Assembly (NCBI RefSeq): GCF_042680685.1
Contig: NZ_JBHUEA010000015.1
Span: 1 to 64,000 of the forward strand
Reading direction: 5' to 3'
Source of the DNA: Amnibacterium endophyticum
GTDB lineage: Bacteria; Actinomycetota; Actinomycetes; Actinomycetales; Microbacteriaceae
DNA: 64,000 bases
Part shown: positions 33,802 through 42,042 of the stretch, one piece after another
How the letters are laid out: every line of letters begins with the position of its first letter
Position numbering within the stretch: the stretch's first letter is position 1
Notes under the pieces: generated by a model
Seen by the model: the letters and a program-made list of their open reading frames with translations, nothing else
Database searches by the model: none
Told to the model about the DNA's origin: nothing
Position numbers and translations under genes: made by a program

Positions 33802-34142
33802 GACGCCTCGCAGCCCGCGGTGCCGCCCGGCTCGACGAGCACTGTGCCGGCCTCGTCGACGCTCGCGCGGTAGACGCGCAGCGGCGGCTGGTCGGACCTG
33901 GAGCAACCCGTGTCGAGCTCGAACACGTTCAGGTGCAGCGGGCAGACGACGACGCCGAGGTCGATCTGCCCGTCGGCGAGCGGACCACCGCGGTGCGGGC
34001 AGACCGCCTGCACCGCTCGCACGGATCCGTCCCGCAGGTGGAAGACCGCGACCTGCTCCCCCGCGACGGCGAACGCGCGCCCCTCACCGAGCGGGATGTC
34101 GGCGAGCGGCGCGATGGCGACCGCGACCGGGGCCGCGGTCAT
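33798..34142 (-). CDS. nirD: Nitrite reductase small subunit with intact Rieske motif
   Basis: Protein of 114 residues with a Rieske 2Fe-2S fold: CPHRGG (CxH) and CPLHLNVFELDTG (CxxH), about 17 residues apart. Several NirD proteins of enteric bacteria have lost these ligands, so the cluster is probably real here. It pairs with NirB for NAD(P)H-dependent nitrite reduction to ammonium. ATG 34142 overlaps the nirB stop (ATGA) and the stop overlaps cobA. Confidence 0.93.
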   Translation of the reverse strand: MTAAPVAVAIAPLADIPLGEGRAFAVAGEQVAVFHLRDGSVRAVQAVCPHRGGPLADGQIDLGVVVCPLHLNVFELDTGCSRSDQPPLRVYRASVDEAGTVLVEPGGTAGCEAS

Positions 34143-36673
34143 CGCGTCGCCTCGGCGCTCTGCCGCCGCGGCACGCTCGGCAGCACCTCGAGCGGCAGGG
34201 CGGTCCGGAACTGCCCGGGCGTCTGCGGGTCGGCGCCCTCCTTCCAGGGGTCGCGGTAGGCGTCGACCGACTGCTGCATCCGCTCGTCGAGGCCCGCGGC
34301 GATGCCGAGCGAGTCCTCCACCAGCACCTGCTGCAGGAACTCGAGCCCCATCCGCGGCACGAAGGCGTAGGTGCGCTCGAGCCAGTTGGCGTTCTCGCGG
34401 TAGTACTGCATGAACCGCCCCGTGAGCAGGTTCGCGGTCTCGGGGTCGTCGACCGTCGCGAGCAGGTCCCCGCGGCGGATGTGCGCCCCGGCGGCGCCCC
34501 CGATGTAGATCTCCCATCTCCCGCCCTCGACCGCGACGATGCCGACGTCCTTCACCATCGACTCCGCGCAGTTGCGGGGGCAGCCCGAGACCGCCAGCTT
34601 CATCTTCGCCGGGCTCTCGATGCCCTGGTACCGCGACTCGATCTCGACGCCGAGCTTCGTCGAGTCGCCGACGCCGAAGCGGCAGAACTCCTGCCCGACG
34701 CAGGTCTTCACCGTCCGGAAGCTCTTGCCGTAGGCGTACCCGGACGGCATGTCGAGGTCGGCCCACACCTTCGGCAGGTCCTCCTTGCGGATGCCGAGCA
34801 GGTCGATGCGCTGCCCGCCGGTCAACTTCACCATCGGCACGTCGTACTTCTCGGCGACGTCGGCGATGCGGCGCAGCTGATCGACCGAGGTCACGCCGCC
34901 CTTCATCTGCGGCACCACGGAGAAGGTGCCGTCGCGCTGGATGTTCGCGTGCACCCGGTCGTTGATGTAGCGGGCGTCGCGCTCGTCGACGTAGTCGTCG
35001 CCGAGCATCATCCGCAGCAGCGAGGTGAGGCCCATCTTCGACTTCGCGTCGTCGGCCCCGTCCGGCGCGAGCGCCGCGAACACCTGGGACACCGAGCGGA
35101 GGCCGCGCTCGCGGATCTCGCGCATCAGTGTCGGCTTGTCGAGCGGGATCCCGGGAACGTAGTAGGACGCGGCCGGGTCGACCTCGAGCGCGTCGCCGGC
35201 GGCCCACTCGACGACCTGCTTCACGAGCAGCTTGCAGGAGCCGCAGCCCTTCCCGGCCCGGGTCTTGTCCATCACCCCGCCGATAGTGCGGATCCCGCCC
35301 TGCACCGTCTGCAGGATCGCGCCCTTGCTGACGCCGTTGCAGTTGCAGACCTGGGCGTGGTCGTCGAGCTCGGCGACGCCGACCTCCTCGGCCGGCCCGC
35401 CGACGTCGAACAGCATCTCGACCCGCTCGGCCGGCAGCGGCAGCCCGTCGTCGAACGCCTGCGTCAGCCACGCGACCTTGCGGCTGTCCCCGAGCAGGGT
35501 CGCACCGACCAGCCTGCCGTCCCGGATGATCAGCGACTTGAACACGCCGCGGGACGGCTCGGAGAACACGATGTGCTCGTCCGTGTCCCGCTCCGGCGCC
35601 GACAGCCCCATCGACGCGACCTCGACGCCCGCGACCTTCAGCTTCGTCGTGGTGCGCGAGCCGAGGTAGCGGGCCTCGGGATCGGTGCCGGCGAGGTGGT
35701 CGGCCAGGACCACCGCCTGCTCCCACAGCGGTGCGACGAGCCCGTAGAGCTCGCCGCGGTGCTGCGCGCACTCGCCGACGGCGTAGATCCCGTCCTCGTC
35801 CTGCACCCGCATCTGGTCGTCGACCACGATGCCGCGCTCGACCGCGATGCCCGAGACGACCGCGACGTCGACGTTCGGGCGGACACCCGCCGCGACCACC
35901 ACCATGTCGCACACGAGGTCCCCGACGTCGCGCAGCCGCACGCCGCGCACCCGGTCCCCGCCGAGCAGGGCGGTCGTCCGGCTGCCGGTCCGGACCTCGA
36001 TGCCGAGCGCCTCGACGCTGCGGCGCAGGATCGCGCCGCCCTCGGGCGACAGCTGGGCGTTCATCAGGTGCCCGGCGGAGTGCACGACGGTGACGTCGAG
36101 CCCGTGGCTCTGCAGCCCGCGCGCCGCCTCGAGCCCGAGCAGGCCGCCCCCGATCACGACCGCGCGGCGGTGGTCCTCCTCGCCGGCGTGCTCGATCATC
36201 CCGCGGGTGTCGTCGAGGGTCCGGAAGGAGAAGACGCCGGGCAGCAGCGAGCCGTCGGGCCGCCGCATGCCGTCCATCGAGGGCAGGAACGGCCGGCTGC
36301 CGGTCGCGATCACGAGCGAGTCGTAGGGCGTCGCGCTGCCGTCGTCCGCGAGCACGAGCTTCGCGAACCGGTCGATGCGGGTCGCGCGCACCCCTGATCG
36401 GAGCAGGACGTCGTGCTCGTCGTACCAGTCCAGGGGGTTCAGGTAGATGTCGGCGTCGTCCTCCTCCCCCGACAGCACGTGGCTCAGCTGGATCCGGTTG
36501 TAGTTGCCGTAGGGCTCGTCCCCGAAGACGGTGATCCGGAAGCGGTCGGCGCCGCCGCGCTCCAGCACCTCCTCGACCAGGCGTGCGCCGGCCATGCCGT
36601 TGCCGATCACGACGAGCTCCGTGCGGCCGTCGCCGGTCGCCGGCAGCGCGGGGGCGGAGAGCAGGTCGGTCAT
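34139..36673 (-). CDS. nirB: Nitrite reductase (NAD(P)H) large subunit
   Basis: Assimilatory siroheme enzyme of 844 residues that reduces nitrite to ammonium. Domains in order: FAD/NAD(P)H pyridine-nucleotide reductase (VVIGNGMAGARLVEEVL; VVIGGGLLGLEAARGL), a BFD-like 2Fe-2S domain (CNCNGVSKGAI, GKGCGSCK) and the sulfite/nitrite reductase domain with 4Fe-4S/siroheme ligands TCVGQEFCRFG and SGCPRNCAES. The length is normal and all cluster cysteines are present. ATG 36673 overlaps the nitrate reductase stop by one base (TGATG). It acts in the cytoplasm between nitrate reductase and glutamine synthetase. Confidence 0.96.
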   Translation of the reverse strand: MTDLLSAPALPATGDGRTELVVIGNGMAGARLVEEVLERGGADRFRITVFGDEPYGNYNRIQLSHVLSGEEDDADIYLNPLDWYDEHDVLLRSGVRATRIDRFAKLVLADDGSATPYDSLVIATGSRPFLPSMDGMRRPDGSLLPGVFSFRTLDDTRGMIEHAGEEDHRRAVVIGGGLLGLEAARGLQSHGLDVTVVHSAGHLMNAQLSPEGGAILRRSVEALGIEVRTGSRTTALLGGDRVRGVRLRDVGDLVCDMVVVAAGVRPNVDVAVVSGIAVERGIVVDDQMRVQDEDGIYAVGECAQHRGELYGLVAPLWEQAVVLADHLAGTDPEARYLGSRTTTKLKVAGVEVASMGLSAPERDTDEHIVFSEPSRGVFKSLIIRDGRLVGATLLGDSRKVAWLTQAFDDGLPLPAERVEMLFDVGGPAEEVGVAELDDHAQVCNCNGVSKGAILQTVQGGIRTIGGVMDKTRAGKGCGSCKLLVKQVVEWAAGDALEVDPAASYYVPGIPLDKPTLMREIRERGLRSVSQVFAALAPDGADDAKSKMGLTSLLRMMLGDDYVDERDARYINDRVHANIQRDGTFSVVPQMKGGVTSVDQLRRIADVAEKYDVPMVKLTGGQRIDLLGIRKEDLPKVWADLDMPSGYAYGKSFRTVKTCVGQEFCRFGVGDSTKLGVEIESRYQGIESPAKMKLAVSGCPRNCAESMVKDVGIVAVEGGRWEIYIGGAAGAHIRRGDLLATVDDPETANLLTGRFMQYYRENANWLERTYAFVPRMGLEFLQQVLVEDSLGIAAGLDERMQQSVDAYRDPWKEGADPQTPGQFRTALPLEVLPSVPRRQSAEATR

Positions 36674-37014
36674 CAGTGCTCCACCATGCCCAGGTCGACG
36701 ACGACTGTGCCGGTCAACCCGTCAGGGGCGTGCAGCAGGACCTCGATCACGGACCCGCCCTCGAAGTCCTCGACCACGCGCAGCGGCACGTGCACCTGGT
36801 CCTTCGCGCCGATCGGGAAGTAGCGGCGGGGCTGCCCGTCGACGGACAGCACGGCGGTGATCAGCTCGTCGGTGGAGTTGCCGCCGCGGAAGTACAGCGC
36901 CTGGGTGACCACCCCGTCCGGCACCGTGCGGCTGAGACCGCCGCCGATCGCGGCGGGAGCGCCGGTGCCGGTGAAGGGGTGGATGCCCTGGAGGAATCGG
37001 TTCTCGGAGATCAT
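36673..37014 (-). other. Possible internal translation start for the nitrate reductase C-terminal domain
   Basis: On the minus strand AGGAGG (37024-37029) lies 9 bases before ATG 37014, in frame with the long protein. Translation from here would give a free 113-residue protein identical to the C-terminal domain. No stop separates it from the reductase, so both a fusion and a separate short product are possible. Confidence 0.55.
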
Positions 37015-39228
37015 GCGGGTGGTCCTCCTGCTGGTGCCGGGATCGGTGGCGTGTGGCGGCGGGGCCGCGGGCGGGTCGTGGGCGGGCGGCGCATCGGTGA
37101 GCAGGTGGCCGTCGTCCGGGCCGCCGATGCGGCGCACGTCGACGGCGCACGCCTTGAACTCGGGCATGCGGGACGCCGGGTCGAGCGCGGTGCTGGTGAG
37201 CAGGTTCGCGCTGGTCGCGCCGCCCCAGTGGAACGGCAGGAAGACGGTGTCTGGGCGGATGTCGCCGCTGACGCGGGCGCGGAAGCGCGCGGTGCCGCGA
37301 CGGGTGGCGAGCTCCACGACGTCGCCGTCGGCGACACCGGCGCGCGCGGCGAGGTCGCGGTGCAGCTCCGCCTGCGGCTCTCCTGCCGCCTCGGCGTCGC
37401 CGCGGTGGCGCCGCGTCTGCGCGCCGCTCTGGTACTGCCCGGTGATGCGGCCCGTGGTGAGCACGTAGGGGTACCGGCGGTCCGGCGTCTCGGCCGGTGA
37501 CCGGTGCAGCACCCGGATGAATGCGGCGCGGCCCGTCGGGGTCGGGAACCGGTCGGCGAAGAGGCGGGGCGTCCCCGGGTGGCCGGGCTCCGGGCAGGGC
37601 CAGAACACCCCCTGCTCGTCCTCGATCCTGCGGTAGGTGATCCCGGCGTAGTCGGCGATCCCGCCCGCGCTCGCACGCCGGAGCTCGTCGAAGACCACCT
37701 CCGGGTCGGTGTCGATCCGGTGCCCGAGGCCCAGCCGATCGGCGAGGCCGCGCAGGATCTCGAGGTCGCTGCGGACCCCGGCCGGCGCGTCGATCGCGCG
37801 GCGGCGGCGGATCACGCGGCCTTCCAGGTTGGTCAGCGTCCCCTCCTCCTCCGCGAACTGCGTGGTGGGGAGGACGACGTCGGCGAGCTCGGCGGTCTCG
37901 CCGAGGAACAGGTCCGAGACCACGAGCAGGTCCAGGCGCGCCAGCCGGTCGCGGACCCGGCGGACGTCGGGCGCCGACACGGCGATGTTCGACGCGAGCA
38001 CGAGCAGCACCCGGACGCCGTCCGCGGTGCCGAGCCGGTCGAGCATCTCGTAGGCGGAGCGCCCCGGCCCCGGCAGCTCCGCCGGGTCGACGCCCCACAC
38101 CGCGGCGACGTGCGCGCGGTCCGCGGGGTCGGCGAGCCTCCGGTAGCCGGGCAGCTGGTCCGCCTTCAGCCCGTGCTCCCGGCCGCCCTGGCCGTTGCCC
38201 TGCCCCGTGATCGTGCCGTAGCCGGACCACGGCCTGCCGGGCAGGCCGAGCGCGAGCGCGAGGTTCACGAATGCCTGCGCGGTGTCGGTGCCGTTGCTGT
38301 GCTGCTCGGCGCCGCGAGCCGTGAGGATCATCGCGCTGCGCGCCTCGCCGAGGACCCGGATCGTGCGCCGCAGATCCGCGACCGGCACGCCGGTGATCCG
38401 CTCCACGCGGTCGGGCCAGTACCGGGTCACCGCGGCGCGGACGGCGCCGAAGCCCATCGTGCGCCGCTCGATGTAGTCCTCGTCGATCAGGCCCTCGCTG
38501 AGCGCGAGCCGGAGCAGGCCGTTCGCGAGCGCGAGGTCGGTGCCGGGGCGGGGCTGCAGGTGCAGGCTCGCGGTCGCCGCGGTGGCCGTGCGCCGCGGGT
38601 CCGCGACCACGTGCACGGCGCCCGCGGCGCGCCCCTCCTCGAACACCCGCATCGCGGGCGGCATCGTCGCGGCGGGGTTCGACCCGACGAGCAGGACCGC
38701 CTCGGCCTTCGCGATGTCCGCGAGCGGGAACGGCAGGCCGCGGTCGATGCCGAAGGCGCGGTTCGCAGCGGTCGCGGCCGACGACATGCAGAAGCGGCCG
38801 TTGTAGTCGATGGCGGAGGTCCTCAGCACGACGCGGGCGAACTTGCCGAGCGCGTACGCCTTCTCGTTCGTCAGACCGCCGCCGCCGAAGCAGCCGACGC
38901 TGTCGGCGCCGTGGAGGCCCTGGCTCCGGCGGATGGCGTCGGCGACGAGGTCGAGCGCCTCATCCCAGGTCGCCGGTCGGAACGGGCTGGTCCTGTCGCC
39001 CGTCACGCTGCGGACCATGGGGGTGGTGAGCCGCTCCGGGTGACCGAGCAGCGAGCCGGCGTTCCAGCCCTTCGAGCAGAGGCCACCGCGGTTGGTGGGG
39101 AAGTCCTGCTGCGGTTCGAGGTGCACGCCGTCGGCGGCCGCGCCGACCCGCACCCCGCACTGCAGGGAGCAGTAGGGGCAGTGGGTCGCCGTGGCGGCCG
39201 ACGGCGGCGCGGGGGGCGCGAGCGTCAC
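36673..39228 (-). CDS. Assimilatory nitrate reductase fused to a C-terminal extra domain
   Basis: Molybdopterin enzyme of 851 residues reducing nitrate to nitrite. N-terminal 4Fe-4S motif CPYCSLQCGV with C in GGLCSKGW, then the molybdopterin domains: GFGAVRAAVTRYWPDRVERI, VGSNPAATMPP, GYGTITGQGNGQGGREHG and a final dinucleotide-binding domain (YPYVLTTGRITGQYQSGAQT, VELATRRGTARFRARVSGDI). A Pro/Ala linker (about 700-738) then joins a 113-residue domain (739-851: FLQGIHPFTGTGAPA, YFRGGNSTDELI, YFPIGAKDQVHVPL) that I recall as a small separate protein in nitrate clusters elsewhere. That domain has its own AGGAGG and ATG in frame. The gene overlaps narK and nirB at its ends. Sometimes called nasC/narB; exact naming is uncertain. 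Confidence 0.9.
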   Translation of the reverse strand: MTLAPPAPPSAATATHCPYCSLQCGVRVGAAADGVHLEPQQDFPTNRGGLCSKGWNAGSLLGHPERLTTPMVRSVTGDRTSPFRPATWDEALDLVADAIRRSQGLHGADSVGCFGGGGLTNEKAYALGKFARVVLRTSAIDYNGRFCMSSAATAANRAFGIDRGLPFPLADIAKAEAVLLVGSNPAATMPPAMRVFEEGRAAGAVHVVADPRRTATAATASLHLQPRPGTDLALANGLLRLALSEGLIDEDYIERRTMGFGAVRAAVTRYWPDRVERITGVPVADLRRTIRVLGEARSAMILTARGAEQHSNGTDTAQAFVNLALALGLPGRPWSGYGTITGQGNGQGGREHGLKADQLPGYRRLADPADRAHVAAVWGVDPAELPGPGRSAYEMLDRLGTADGVRVLLVLASNIAVSAPDVRRVRDRLARLDLLVVSDLFLGETAELADVVLPTTQFAEEEGTLTNLEGRVIRRRRAIDAPAGVRSDLEILRGLADRLGLGHRIDTDPEVVFDELRRASAGGIADYAGITYRRIEDEQGVFWPCPEPGHPGTPRLFADRFPTPTGRAAFIRVLHRSPAETPDRRYPYVLTTGRITGQYQSGAQTRRHRGDAEAAGEPQAELHRDLAARAGVADGDVVELATRRGTARFRARVSGDIRPDTVFLPFHWGGATSANLLTSTALDPASRMPEFKACAVDVRRIGGPDDGHLLTDAPPAHDPPAAPPPHATDPGTSRRTTRMISENRFLQGIHPFTGTGAPAAIGGGLSRTVPDGVVTQALYFRGGNSTDELITAVLSVDGQPRRYFPIGAKDQVHVPLRVVEDFEGGSVIEVLLHAPDGLTGTVVVDLGMVEH

Positions 39229-40625
39229 ACGCGCTGCCCGAGGGTCGCGCGGCGGAAGTAGAAGAACGCGGTGACGGCCATCATCACGAGGTAGGCCACG
39301 ATGAACCCGCCGAAGGCCGGGCTGTAGCTGCCCGTCGACGTCTTCACCGCTCCGAGCACCTGCGGGATGATGAACCCGCCGTAGGCGCCGACCGCCGAGA
39401 TGATGCCGAGGGAGGCCGCCGCCCGGCGCTGCACGCTGATGTCCCCGCCCGCGCGGTGCGCGTCAGCGGTGCCGGCGCGGATTGCGAAGACGGTCGGGAT
39501 CATCCGGTAGGTCGCCCCGTTGCCGACGCCAGTCGCGATGAAGAGGACGAGGAAGCAGGCGAGGAAGAGCCAGAAGTTCCCGAGCGGCAGCACCAGCATC
39601 ACGGCCAGCGCGCCGAGCCCCATCACGCCGAAGGCGACGAGCGTCATCGCGGAGCCGCCGACGCGGTCCGCGAGCCGGCCGCCGAAGGGCCGGGAGAGCG
39701 AGCCGAACAGGGCTCCGAGGAATGCGAGGGAGATCGCGGCGGAGCCGACCTGGAAGGTCGAGAAGGCCGGGAACTGGTCGACGATGAGCTTCGGGAAGAC
39801 GCCCGCGAAGCCGATGAACGAGCCGAAGGTGCCGATGTAGAGGAAGGCGAGGATCCAGAGGTGCGGCTCCCGGAGGGCGGACAGCGACGCTGCGATGTCC
39901 GACTTCGCCGTCGACAGGTTGTCCATGAAGAGGTACGCGCCGACCATCGCGACGAGGATGAGCGGGATCCAGACGAACCCGGCGAGCGGCAGGTTCTTCG
40001 TCGCCGCGGCCGCACCGATGGTGATCACGATCGGGACGGTGAACTGCGCGACGGACGCGCCGAGGTTGCCCCCTGCGGCGTTCAGGCCGAGCGCCCACCC
40101 CTTCTCGCGCTGCGGGTAGAAGTAGGTGATGTTCGACATCGAGCTGGCGAAGTTGCCGCCCCCGACGCCCGCGGTCGCGGCGATGAGCAGCATCACGGGG
40201 AAGGGCGTGTCCGGGTTCCCGACCGCGAGGCCGAGCAGGATGGTCGGGATCAGCAGCAGCCCCGCGGAGACGATCGTCCAGTTGCGGCCGCCGAAGCGGG
40301 CGACGACGAACGAGTAGGGGAAGCGCAGCGTCGCGCCGACGAGGCTCGGGATCGAGATCAGCCAGAAGATCTGACCGGTGTCGAAGGTGAAGCCCGCGGT
40401 CGGCAGCGAGACCACCACGATGCTCCAGAGCTGCCAGACGACGAAGCCGAGGAACTCGGCGAAGATCGACCACCCGAGGTTGCGCTTGGCGACCGCCGAC
40501 CCCTCGGCGGACCACTGCGCGGTGTCCTCGGGGTCCCAGCCGTCGACCCAGCGACCGGGGCGGCGCGTGATGCCGCTCCCCTTCGTGCTCGTGGGGGGTG
40601 CGAGCACGTCCTCTGCGGCGCTCAT
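39225..40625 (-). CDS. narK: Nitrate/nitrite transporter, NarK family MFS
   Basis: Twelve-helix transporter of 466 residues. The nitrate signature GGGNFASSMSNITYFYPQRE is followed by KGWALGLNAAGGNLGASVAQ, and the two conserved substrate arginines lie in ATLRFPYSFVVARFGG and NGATYRMIPTVF-type contexts. A 50-residue cytoplasmic N-terminus is extended and polar. It imports nitrate, and perhaps exports nitrite. AGGAGG precedes ATG 40625. First gene of the overlapping operon narK-nasC-nirB-nirD-cobA. Confidence 0.94.
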   Translation of the reverse strand: MSAAEDVLAPPTSTKGSGITRRPGRWVDGWDPEDTAQWSAEGSAVAKRNLGWSIFAEFLGFVVWQLWSIVVVSLPTAGFTFDTGQIFWLISIPSLVGATLRFPYSFVVARFGGRNWTIVSAGLLLIPTILLGLAVGNPDTPFPVMLLIAATAGVGGGNFASSMSNITYFYPQREKGWALGLNAAGGNLGASVAQFTVPIVITIGAAAATKNLPLAGFVWIPLILVAMVGAYLFMDNLSTAKSDIAASLSALREPHLWILAFLYIGTFGSFIGFAGVFPKLIVDQFPAFSTFQVGSAAISLAFLGALFGSLSRPFGGRLADRVGGSAMTLVAFGVMGLGALAVMLVLPLGNFWLFLACFLVLFIATGVGNGATYRMIPTVFAIRAGTADAHRAGGDISVQRRAAASLGIISAVGAYGGFIIPQVLGAVKTSTGSYSPAFGGFIVAYLVMMAVTAFFYFRRATLGQRV

Positions 40626-40685
40626 GAGCGGTCTGCCTCCTGCTGCGACGGGTGGTGCGCGGGCGCCGGGTCCGGCGTGCTGACG

Positions 40686-40739
40686 ACGCTAGGAAGCGGG
40701 TGTTTCGGCGGTCGTCCCCTTTCGGGTCGGTCGCGTAAC
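40686..40739 (-). promoter_or_regulatory. GlnR-like four-part box and -10 of the nitrate operon
   Basis: Reading the minus strand: GTTAC (40739-40735), 6 bases, GACCC, 6 bases, GGACG, 6 bases, GAAAC (40706-40702), 10 bases, then TAGCGT (40691-40686). The spacing is that of the published GlnR operator GTnAC-N6-GAAAC-N6-GTnAC-N6-GAAAC; the outer elements match well and the two inner ones poorly. The box covers the -35 region, where an activator would contact polymerase. The rest of the 40626-40807 gap holds the narK ribosome site. Confidence 0.5.
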
Positions 40740-40807
40740 CGTTTCCTCTCACCCGGTCGGGGGCCCCGTCGGGCTTCTATGAAGATCCTGGGAGGAACGT
40801 GGGCGCG

Positions 40808-41935
40808 TCAGGCCACCTGGAGCCGGTAGCCCCGCTTGATCACGGTCTGGATGAGCTCGGGGTGCGGCATCGACCGGCGCAGGCGGCTCAGCGCCACCTC
40901 GAGCGCCCGGTCGTCGAGGGGGCCCGGCGCCGCCGCCGACAGCTGCTCGCGGGACAGCACCTGCCCGTCGGCGACGAGGAGCGCCTTCAGGAGCGCGAGC
41001 CCGGTCGGGGAGAGCGGCACCCGCTCGCCGGCCACGCGGAGGACCGAGCCGCGCAGCTCGACGGCGCCGAACGCGGACTCGACGCGGAGGACGCGCTCCC
41101 GCTCCAGGCGGTCGGCGACCAGCCTGATCAGCGCCCCCATCCGGAACCGGTCCGGCCAGACCACCGGGACGCCCGCCCGGACGAGGGGCTCCGCCGTCAC
41201 CGGACCGACCGCGGCGACCAGCGGGCCGTCCCGGAGCCGGGCCAGCACGGCCGCGTCCCGTCCGGACGAAGCGGCGAGGTGCAGCAGGGCCTCCGCCGCC
41301 GGAGCGCTGGTGAAGGTGACGGCGTCCAGGGCGCCCGCGACGAGTGCCGTCAGGAGGCGTTCGACGCGGTCGTCCGCCGCGTCCGGCGCGAGCCAGCGGT
41401 AGGGCGTGACCGGCAGGACGGTGTGCCCGGCGGCCCGCAGGCGGTCGAGCTGCGCCTCGTCCGTGAAGCCGTGCTGCTGCACCGCGAAGACCACCGGCTG
41501 GACGAAGCGCTGCAGCGCGAGGTCGATGAGGCTCTCCGTGGTCTCGCGCTCGCTGATGCCCTCGTCCTCGAGCCCCGCCGCGCGCACCCCGCCCCGCGCC
41601 TTCGGGCCGCGCACGAGCACGGCACTCGGCCGCAGGGCGTCGAGCAGCTCCTCCCCCAGCCCATGCGCGTCCGCGACCTCGAACCAGCGCCCGATGCCGT
41701 AGGAGGTGGTGGCGAGCAGCGCCCTCGGTCGCGCCGCGACGATCGCCTGCGTCTCGGCGAGGACGGCGGCCTCGTCCTCCGCCGGGGCCATGCGGACGGT
41801 CGGCGCGTGGAGCACCTCCGCACCGCGGCGCCGGAGGGCGTCGACGAGGTCGGCGCTGCGCCGGTCGGCGGTCACCCCGATGCGGAAGCCCTCGAGCGGC
41901 CGCGGCGCGGGGCCGGACGCCGGCGTCGTGCACAT
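40808..41935 (-). CDS. nnaR: Uroporphyrinogen-III synthase fused to a winged-helix domain (NnaR-like)
   Basis: Protein of 375 residues. The N-terminal HemD domain (about 15-260) has FRIGVTADRRSADLVDALRR, TFTSAPAAEALLHLA and VAAVGPVTAEPLVRAGV. The C-terminal 95 residues are an OmpR/PhoB-type DNA-binding domain: PLSPTGLALLKALLVADGQV, LSREQL, DDRALEVALSRLRR and IQTVIKRGYRL. In mycobacteria and Streptomyces a protein of this layout, NnaR, coactivates nitrate/nitrite genes with GlnR. It is divergent from cbiX and convergent in purpose with the narK operon. ATG 41935 has GGGAGG 7 bases upstream, preferred over GTG 41938. Confidence 0.88.
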   Translation of the reverse strand: MCTTPASGPAPRPLEGFRIGVTADRRSADLVDALRRRGAEVLHAPTVRMAPAEDEAAVLAETQAIVAARPRALLATTSYGIGRWFEVADAHGLGEELLDALRPSAVLVRGPKARGGVRAAGLEDEGISERETTESLIDLALQRFVQPVVFAVQQHGFTDEAQLDRLRAAGHTVLPVTPYRWLAPDAADDRVERLLTALVAGALDAVTFTSAPAAEALLHLAASSGRDAAVLARLRDGPLVAAVGPVTAEPLVRAGVPVVWPDRFRMGALIRLVADRLERERVLRVESAFGAVELRGSVLRVAGERVPLSPTGLALLKALLVADGQVLSREQLSAAAPGPLDDRALEVALSRLRRSMPHPELIQTVIKRGYRLQVA

Positions 41936-41961
41936 CACCGCACCTCCCGGTCGTCGCCAGC

Positions 41962-41993
41962 ACGCTAGCCCGCGCCGGTTTCCGGGGTGTGAC
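41962..41993 (-). promoter_or_regulatory. GlnR-like box and -10 between nnaR and cbiX
   Basis: Minus strand GTCAC (41993-41989), 6 bases, GAAAC (41982-41978), 10 bases, TAGCGT (41967-41962). This is an exact match to the GlnR half-box GTnAC-N6-GAAAC. The same site lies 22 bases upstream of the plus-strand -10 TACGGT (42016-42021) of the chelatase gene, so one site could serve both directions. Confidence 0.6.
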
Positions 41994-42015
41994 GCCGGAC
42001 CGGGTGGAGGCCGGG

Positions 42016-42021
42016 TACGGT
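42016..42021 (+). promoter_or_regulatory. -10 element of the sirohydrochlorin chelatase gene
   Basis: TACGGT; the transcript would start near 42028 and carry GGAG at 42032-42035 before GTG 42043. Confidence 0.5.
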
Positions 42022-42042
42022 CGGCGCCATGCGGAGCCGCCC

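Noticed and set aside
40719..40745. A second phase of the narK box (GAAAC-N6-GCGAC-N6-GAAAG)
   Set aside because: It matches the consensus reasonably but does not have the 10-base spacing to the -10 that the other sites share, so I did not count it; it could be an extra upstream site.
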